Shown here: positions 59,152 through 64,000 of the stretch, in pieces
Layout: every line of letters starts with the position of its first letter
Numbering within the stretch: the stretch's first letter is position 1
Assembly: GCA_045863555.1 (NCBI GenBank)
Contig: BTUU01000009.1
Location: 62,001 to 126,000, forward strand
DNA: 64,000 nucleotides
Direction of reading: 5' to 3'
Origin: JACRLV01 sp045863555
GTDB lineage: Bacteria; Planctomycetota; Phycisphaerae; UBA1845; Fen-1342
Translations under genes and position numbers: made by a program
Notes under the pieces: generated by a model
Told to the model about the DNA's origin: nothing
The model's database searches: none
The model's input: only the letters and a program-made list of their open reading frames with translations

Positions 59152-60171
59152 ATGCCGCCATCAATCGCGGACGTGGCCGAAAAGGCGCACGTCTCCATCA
59201 GCACGGTCTCGCGCGTCATCAACCGCAGCGCGATGGTCAATTCCAAGACCCGCGAGCGGGTGGAGAGCGCGATCCGCGAACTCGGCTATCAGCCGAACGC
59301 GTTCGCCCGCGGCCTGATGCTGCGGCGGAGCGAGATCGTGGGGCTCGTGCTGCCCGACCTGCACGGCGATTTCTACTCGGAGATCATCCGCGGCGCGAAC
59401 CAGCGCGCCCGGGAGATCGGCTACAACCTGGTCGTGTCGTCGACGCGCGATTCCGACGAGGGCGACTCGATCCTCGCCGCGATGCAGCAGCGCACGCTGC
59501 TCGACGGCGTCGCGGTCATGGTCTCCGAGCTGACGGACTCGATCGCCGAGGTGCTGAAGACATTTCGCATGCCCTTCGTAGTTCTTGATGACCGCGTCGA
59601 GGGCCTTGCGCACGACAGCGTGCTCATCGACCAGCGCCACGGGGCGGAAGTGATGATGCGCCACCTGCTCGAAACCTGCGGGATGCGGCGCGTGATCTTC
59701 GTCGGGGGGCCGGAAACGAACTTCGATACGCTGGCGCGCCTCGCGGCGTATCGCGCGACGCTGGCCGAGGCGGGAATCCCCGCGCCCGAAAGCGACATTT
59801 ATCATCTCGACTATCAGTTCGACACGGCCGGCATGCTCGCGCAGCGCGAGTTGAAGAACTGGGTCGGCCCGCGGCATGGCGTCTTCGCGGCGAACGACGA
59901 GATGGCGGCGGGTATCATCGCGGCGGCGCAGTCCATGAACATCGCGATCCCCGATCAGCTTGCGGTCGTGGGGTTCGATGATACGCGGATTGCGCGCATG
60001 GTCCGGCCGGCGCTCACGACGATGCGCGTGCCGATGGCCCGGGTCGGGGCGGAGGCGGTCGAATTGCTGATTCAGCGCATCCTCGACCCGGATCGCGAGC
60101 CGGTGCAGGTCTCGCTGGAGCCGGAACTCATCGTTCGAGACTCGTGCGGCGTTTCGGCCGGCCGGGAATAG
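59152..60171 (+). CDS. LacI-family transcriptional regulator
   Basis: 339 aa. N-terminal helix-turn-helix PSIADVAEKAHVSISTVSRVIN and hinge ESAIRELGYQPNAFARGL are textbook LacI, followed by a periplasmic-binding-protein-like sensor with VGLVLPDLHGDFYSEIIRG, FAANDEMAAGIIAA and VVGFDDTRIARMVRPALTTMRVP. ATG 59152 is chosen because it directly precedes the HTH. Divergent from the glucanase and upstream of the Gfo/Idh/MocA gene, so all three probably serve one carbohydrate route, with this protein as its sugar-sensing repressor. Confidence 0.93.
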   Translation: MPPSIADVAEKAHVSISTVSRVINRSAMVNSKTRERVESAIRELGYQPNAFARGLMLRRSEIVGLVLPDLHGDFYSEIIRGANQRAREIGYNLVVSSTRDSDEGDSILAAMQQRTLLDGVAVMVSELTDSIAEVLKTFRMPFVVLDDRVEGLAHDSVLIDQRHGAEVMMRHLLETCGMRRVIFVGGPETNFDTLARLAAYRATLAEAGIPAPESDIYHLDYQFDTAGMLAQRELKNWVGPRHGVFAANDEMAAGIIAAAQSMNIAIPDQLAVVGFDDTRIARMVRPALTTMRVPMARVGAEAVELLIQRILDPDREPVQVSLEPELIVRDSCGVSAGRE

Positions 60172-60254
60172 ACGCCCTGGGTTTCGTTCCGGATTCTGGC
60201 GACGAGTCGAAATCCGGCCTGACGCGCGAGCGATGGGCCTTCCTGCGGCGCGGG

Positions 60255-60292
60255 CCGAATCCTCGCTGGCGCTTCGGGCTCGGATTCCGGAA
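60255..60292. repeat. CCTCGCTGGCGCTTCGGG dispersed-repeat-like sequence
   Basis: In the 210-base gap between lacI and the oxidoreductase, CCTCGCTGGCGCTTCGGGCT (60261-60280) is flanked by GAATCC (60257-60262 approx.) and GGATTC, making a hairpin. The core resembles a palindromic repeat I recall from planctomycete genomes (CCTCGCT..CGCTTCGGG). Nothing else of note in this gap. Confidence 0.4.
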
Positions 60293-60381
60293 TCCATGCC
60301 GAAGAGTCAATCTACGCCCGACGCGTCTGGCGAGCCGGGGCGGCGCTTGCTTCCGGCGGGCGGGTCGCCAATCATGCACGC

Positions 60382-61431
60382 ATGAGACCCTCCAGCTCCG
60401 GCAGCGCGACGATCGGCGTCGGCGTCATCGGGCTCGGGTTCATGGGCCGCACGCACGTCGCCGCCTATGAGCAGGCCCGCCAGGCGGGTTACGGCTGCCG
60501 ACTGGCCGCGATCTGCGACACCGATGTGGATCGCCTGACGCCCGAGAAGTCGCCCGCGGGCAACATTGCCGCGTTCCAGAAGGGCGGCGCGCAACTTTAC
60601 GACCCCTCCGAAGTCCGCACCTATTCACGCGTGGACGAGCTGCTCGCCGACCCGGCCATCCAGCTCGTGAGCATCTGCACGCACACGGAGACGCACGTCG
60701 ATCTGACGCTGCGGGCGCTGGCCGCGGGCAAGCACGTTCTCGTCGAGAAGCCGCTGGCGACGCGTTCGGCCGATGCGGCGCGGGTGGCGGACGCGGCGGA
60801 GCGGGCCGGGACGCTGTGCATGCCGGCGCTGTGCATGCGCTTCTGGCCGGGGTGGAGCTGGCTGAAGCAGCGGATCGACGACGGCAGCTACGGGGCGGTC
60901 CGCAGCGCGGTTTTCGAGCGGCTCGCCAGCCCGCCGCAGTGGGCGCCGGATTTCTATGCCGACCATGCCCGTACGGGCGGGGCGCTCGTCGACCTTCATA
61001 TCCACGACGCCGATTTCGTCCGCTGGTGCTTCGGTGATCCGGCCACGGTCTCCAGCACGGGGACGATCGACCACGTGACGACGCTCTACCGCTACCCCGG
61101 CGGGCCGGCGCACGTGGTGGCGGAAGGCGGCTGGGATCACTCGCACGGGTTCCCGTTCAAGATGCGGTACGTCGTGGCGTTCGAGCGCGCGACGGCGGAA
61201 TTCGACTCGGGGCGCGAGCCGCCGCTGATGCTGGCGACGGGCGGGGAATTGAACCCGGTGCCGCTGGAGTCGATTACCGGCTGGGATCTTGAAATCCGGC
61301 ACATGCTCCGCGCAATTCACGACGGACGCCGCGAGCTGATCGCCAGCGCGGACGATGCTGTCGGCGTCGCGCGCCTGCTGGAGCGCGAACTCGAGAGCCT
61401 CAGGGTGGGCAGCGCCGTCCGCGTCGGCTGA
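60382..61431 (+). CDS. Gfo/Idh/MocA-family oxidoreductase
   Basis: NAD(P)-dependent dehydrogenase acting on a sugar or related polyol. 349 aa. Rossmann start GVGVIGLGFMGRTHVAAY, HVLVEKPLA (the EKP motif, catalytic Lys), HDADFVRWCFG and the substrate domain with LVDLHIHDADF and WDHSHGFPFKMRY. Three histidines near HIHDAD and the WDHSH site are as in other sugar-type members. It follows the LacI gene and completes a small carbohydrate cluster with the glucanase. Exact substrate unknown. Confidence 0.9.
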   Translation: MRPSSSGSATIGVGVIGLGFMGRTHVAAYEQARQAGYGCRLAAICDTDVDRLTPEKSPAGNIAAFQKGGAQLYDPSEVRTYSRVDELLADPAIQLVSICTHTETHVDLTLRALAAGKHVLVEKPLATRSADAARVADAAERAGTLCMPALCMRFWPGWSWLKQRIDDGSYGAVRSAVFERLASPPQWAPDFYADHARTGGALVDLHIHDADFVRWCFGDPATVSSTGTIDHVTTLYRYPGGPAHVVAEGGWDHSHGFPFKMRYVVAFERATAEFDSGREPPLMLATGGELNPVPLESITGWDLEIRHMLRAIHDGRRELIASADDAVGVARLLERELESLRVGSAVRVG

Positions 61432-61530
61432 TTCGCCGCGGTCGCCGAATCGCGTTCCGGCCCCGCATCGGGCACACCGTTTGCCGCTTAACCTCTTTGT
61501 AAAGATCGCGTTGCCGCCTCGGGCAGGTAG

Positions 61531-63054
61531 ATGCTCATGAATCGCTCTCATCTTTCGAGCCTCGCCGCTGCTCCGCTCGCCACCGCCGCGCAGCGCCTGC
61601 ACGGTCAACTGGTCGACTTGCGATCGCAGATTCACGCCGAAGCGCAGACGACGTTTGCGCGGTGGAGGTCCGAGATCGGTCGCCGCGCGTTTCTCCCCAG
61701 CGCGTGGAATCTCGCGCAGTACCTCGCCTTCCGCCACCGAGATTTGCGTTCGCTACAGCCCGAACTGACGTCATTGGGCCTCTCGTCGCTCGGACGCTGC
61801 GAGTCGCGCGTCCTGCCGACGATCGACGCGGTCTTGACCGCACTGGGCGTGATGGCCGACCCGCAGGCCCGCGCATCTCCGGTCGTGGACATGCGCCGGT
61901 TTTTTCTCGGCGAGCGGCTGCTCGCTCGGGAGACGCGGCGGCTCTTCGGACCGCCGCCGGCGCAGCGGCACGTGCGCATCATGGTCACGCTCCCGGCCGA
62001 GGCCGCGTCCGATCCGGCGGTTGTGCGGGATCTGCTGCGGCGCGGAATGGACTGTGCGCGGATCAATTGTGCCCACGGCGATCCGGCCGAGTGGGGCGCG
62101 ACGGTTCGCAACCTCCGCGCTGCGGAACACGAGACGGGCCGAAGCTGCCGCGTGCTGATGGATCTCAGCGGGCCGCGGGCGCGGCTCGCGGCGACGCTTT
62201 CGGCGATCCCGGACAGCCGGGTTCGCTCCGGAGATCGGATCCTGCTCATGTCCGGATCGCCGAGACCGTCCGATGAGTTTCCGCTTCAGGCGCAGTGCGC
62301 GCCGCCGGGCGCGCTGGCGTGCATCCGCGACGGCGCGCGGGTGATGATCGACGAGGGAAAGATCGTCACGGTCGCCGAGCGGCGCGTCGCGGACGGCTGG
62401 GTCGTGCGGGTGCAGCGGACGCAGCCCAAGGGCGGCCGGTTCGTCGCCGAGAAGGGGCTGAATTTTCCCGACTCGACGCTCGAACTTCCGCCGCTGGGCC
62501 AGAAGGATCTCGCCGACCTCGACGCGGTGGTGGAACTCGCGGACATCGTCGGGTACTCGTTCGTTCAGGAGGTGGTCGACGTCGACCGCCTGTTCGGTGA
62601 ACTGGCGCGACGCGGCCCGCGAGCCGCAACGCTTCCGGTGAGCATCAAGGTCGAAACCGCCCGGGCCGTCCGAAATCTCCCGGAGCTGATCGTGCGAGCG
62701 GGTGGGCGGCGCTCCGTGGCCGTGATGATCGCGCGGGGCGACCTGGCGGTGGAGCTGGGCTACGAGCGGCTGGCCGAGATGCAAGAGGAACTACTTTGGG
62801 TCGCGGAGGCGGCGCACGTGCCGGTGATCTGGGCGACGCAGGTTCTCGAACGGCTCGTCAAGAAGGGCACACCGTCGCGGGCGGAGATTACCGACGCCGC
62901 GATGGCCGTCCGGGCCGAGTGCGTCATGCTCAACAAGGGGCCGTGCATCCTCAAGGCGGTCGAGGTGCTCGACGACGTGCTTCGGCGGATGCAGGAGCAC
63001 CAATCCAAAAAGACGCCGCAGCTCCGGGCACTCCGGTCATGGGTACCGGCGTAG
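61531..63054 (+). CDS. Pyruvate-kinase-like barrel protein with N-terminal extension
   Basis: 507 aa. The pyruvate kinase barrel is recognisable: VRIMVTLPAEAASDP, GMDCARINCAHGD (normally RLNFSHG; the K+-linked Ser is Ala), MDLSGPRARLA, KGLNFPDSTLELPPLGQKD, KVETARAVRNLPELI, MIARGDLAVELG and WATQVLERLVKKGTPSRAEITDAAM. Catalytic Lys/Glu/Asp positions look kept. It has a 140-residue N-terminal extension and lacks the usual C-terminal regulatory domain and the VMLSGETA loop (VMLNKGPCI instead). Likely a noncanonical paralogue with altered regulation or function. Confidence 0.78.
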   Translation: MLMNRSHLSSLAAAPLATAAQRLHGQLVDLRSQIHAEAQTTFARWRSEIGRRAFLPSAWNLAQYLAFRHRDLRSLQPELTSLGLSSLGRCESRVLPTIDAVLTALGVMADPQARASPVVDMRRFFLGERLLARETRRLFGPPPAQRHVRIMVTLPAEAASDPAVVRDLLRRGMDCARINCAHGDPAEWGATVRNLRAAEHETGRSCRVLMDLSGPRARLAATLSAIPDSRVRSGDRILLMSGSPRPSDEFPLQAQCAPPGALACIRDGARVMIDEGKIVTVAERRVADGWVVRVQRTQPKGGRFVAEKGLNFPDSTLELPPLGQKDLADLDAVVELADIVGYSFVQEVVDVDRLFGELARRGPRAATLPVSIKVETARAVRNLPELIVRAGGRRSVAVMIARGDLAVELGYERLAEMQEELLWVAEAAHVPVIWATQVLERLVKKGTPSRAEITDAAMAVRAECVMLNKGPCILKAVEVLDDVLRRMQEHQSKKTPQLRALRSWVPA

Positions 63055-63213
63055 GGCGATTTCGCCGGATGACCGCGGCGACTGTCCCTCCGGCCTGCCC
63101 TCGCGGTACGATCCGGCCGGTTCGCGGCGCTGGCGGAACGAACGCATCCGGCCCGCCGCTCGTACCATGGGCGAGGCTTCGCAGCCGCCGTCGCGGGTGA
63201 TGCGGGAGTTCGA

Positions 63214-64000
63214 ATGACCCACGAAAGCTCGCCCCGAACGGGAGATCGACCCATCGACCGACCCGCCGACCGGCTTGCGCTTTCGGATGATCTCGAACGC
63301 GCCGATGACCGCGCCGTCCGGCTTCGCAGCCGGCTTTCGATCGGGCTCAGTATCCTCGCCGTCGCGCTCGTGGCCGCGACCTTTCTGCTGATCAGCCCGC
63401 CGGACAAGGCGGAGTATCCCGGCGTCATCCCCTGGTCGCCCGGCTCACCCCTGAAGGCCCTCACGGACGCGATGTCGCTGGGCGACGCGTTTCCGACGGC
63501 GCGCGGCGTCGAGATCAAGGATGTCGTGTTTCATTTCGCGGCCGCGCTTGGTCTCGCGCTGCTGGCCGGCCGGGCGCTCGTCTCGGGACTCGTCCCGCCG
63601 CAGCGGCGCACGGCCAAGGGGGCGTGGTTTCATGCGCAGGTGCTGCTCGTGGGTTGGATCGCCCTTTCCGCCGCGAGCGCGGTGTGGGCCCCTGACGCCG
63701 CGGGAGCGCTCGGGCAGGCGATGATCTTCGGGTTCCTCGTGGGCTGGGCGATCAGCGTCGCCTGGACGCTGGAAGGAAAGGACGTGCCGCGCGTCTGCTG
63801 GGGGTATGTCGTGGCCGCGGCCGTCGCGTCCGGCATCTGCGTCTGGTACTTCTACGCCCGGAATCCGGCCAATCGGCCCGGCTTTCCGATCGGCAATCCA
63901 TCCTCGCTCGCCGCCTCGATCCTCCCCGCCCTCATCATCGCCGCGGCCGTGGCGGTCGGGAGCGCCGGCCAGCTCGCCCGCGACCGCACGAATCGAGACG
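63214..64000 (+). CDS. O-antigen-ligase-like polytopic membrane protein, cut by the window end
   Basis: An open frame from ATG 63214, preceded at six bases by GGGAG, runs without a stop to the last base (more than 262 codons). It encodes a polar N-terminus then repeated hydrophobic helices (LSIGLSILAVALVAATFLLI, AAALGLALLAGRALVSGL, QVLLVGWIALSAASAVWAP, MIFGFLVGWAISVAW and more) and the O-antigen ligase landmark NRPGFPIGNPSSLAASILP (typically R..G..GNPN.LA). The family joins O-antigen or polymerises polysaccharide at the inner membrane. Because the 3 prime end is missing, this call is provisional. Confidence 0.65.
   Translation, partial: MTHESSPRTGDRPIDRPADRLALSDDLERADDRAVRLRSRLSIGLSILAVALVAATFLLISPPDKAEYPGVIPWSPGSPLKALTDAMSLGDAFPTARGVEIKDVVFHFAAALGLALLAGRALVSGLVPPQRRTAKGAWFHAQVLLVGWIALSAASAVWAPDAAGALGQAMIFGFLVGWAISVAWTLEGKDVPRVCWGYVVAAAVASGICVWYFYARNPANRPGFPIGNPSSLAASILPALIIAAAVAVGSAGQLARDRTNRD

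Noticed and set aside
1..64000. tRNA, rRNA or CRISPR array
   Set aside because: No TPsiC-type GGTTCRANYC arm with cloverleaf spacing, no rRNA landmarks and no regularly spaced direct repeats were seen.

Overview
The window is GC-rich DNA (about 65-70 % in the 60-base lines I counted from housekeeping genes) and looks like a planctomycete, most likely a Phycisphaerae-type lineage. The reasons are four secreted proteins carrying the planctomycete style of dockerin/EF-hand repeat (DLDGD..VDISDL..LLS.FG), PEP-CTERM-like tails, a double 3-keto-disaccharide hydrolase (DUF1080) lipoprotein, an FAD-oxidoreductase of the PF12831 type, membrane proteins with the HCRKCDYNLTG zinc ribbon, and a ValS with an inserted zinc ribbon. 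This is inference from protein style; no rRNA or tRNA gene was found. The class A RNase P RNA gene is present at about 41.82-42.23 kb.

Layout. 0-10.5 kb: orphan DNA methyltransferase, undecaprenyl-phosphate sugar transferase, a secreted dockerin-type protein, a MutT-like Nudix enzyme, a TPR protein translationally coupled to a ThiD2-ThiE fusion, a beta-CASP nuclease, a STAS protein and a LolA-like secreted protein. 10.6-16.4 kb: CpaE-like ATPase divergent from a PilZ protein, a lone PaaD-like protein, glycogen phosphorylase and an alpha/beta hydrolase. 16.6-19.6 kb: a beta-propeller/c-type cytochrome/dockerin fusion. 19.7-26.9 kb: a minus-strand run made of FAD oxidoreductase, amidase, LolCDE-type permease and ATPase, then a GC-poorer, translationally coupled nucleotidyltransferase/TIM-barrel pair. 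27.4-33.2 kb: an AT-richer secreted pair (PEP-CTERM plus internal dockerin), a TPR lipoprotein and a dockerin-tagged phosphodiesterase. 33.5-40.7 kb: a PadR/HAAS operon with a clear promoter and palindrome, an OppD-like ATPase, a zinc-ribbon membrane protein with no ordinary start codon, a small PEP-CTERM protein, a hydrolase, an LpxL-like acyltransferase and a DUF5522 protein. 40.8-45.1 kb: a basic secreted-or-DNA-binding-like protein of unknown role, rnpB, and an acyltransferase-ACP-adenylation fusion. 45-51 kb: methyltransferase, PanB, a REC-GGDEF-HD-GYP regulator, a DUF1080 lipoprotein and a second LolA-like protein. 51.4-56.9 kb: a tiny lipoprotein, dUTPase, an oversized ValS, and LipA. 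56.9-57.6 kb: a gene-free island with repeats. 57.6-64 kb: GH144-like glucanase divergent from a LacI regulator, a Gfo/Idh/MocA oxidoreductase, a pyruvate-kinase-like protein and the start of an O-antigen-ligase-like protein that runs off the window.

The most unusual signal is a set of degenerate 7-8-base tandem repeats. The same octamer family (about GGGACAAG) builds an expanded P12 hairpin inside rnpB and also sits in frame inside valS 11 kb away; related heptamer/octamer arrays lie just upstream of the 42402 gene and between dut and valS. valS also carries two approximately 100-residue inserts with clearly lower GC. These suggest active spread of short repeats and foreign segments even into essential genes.
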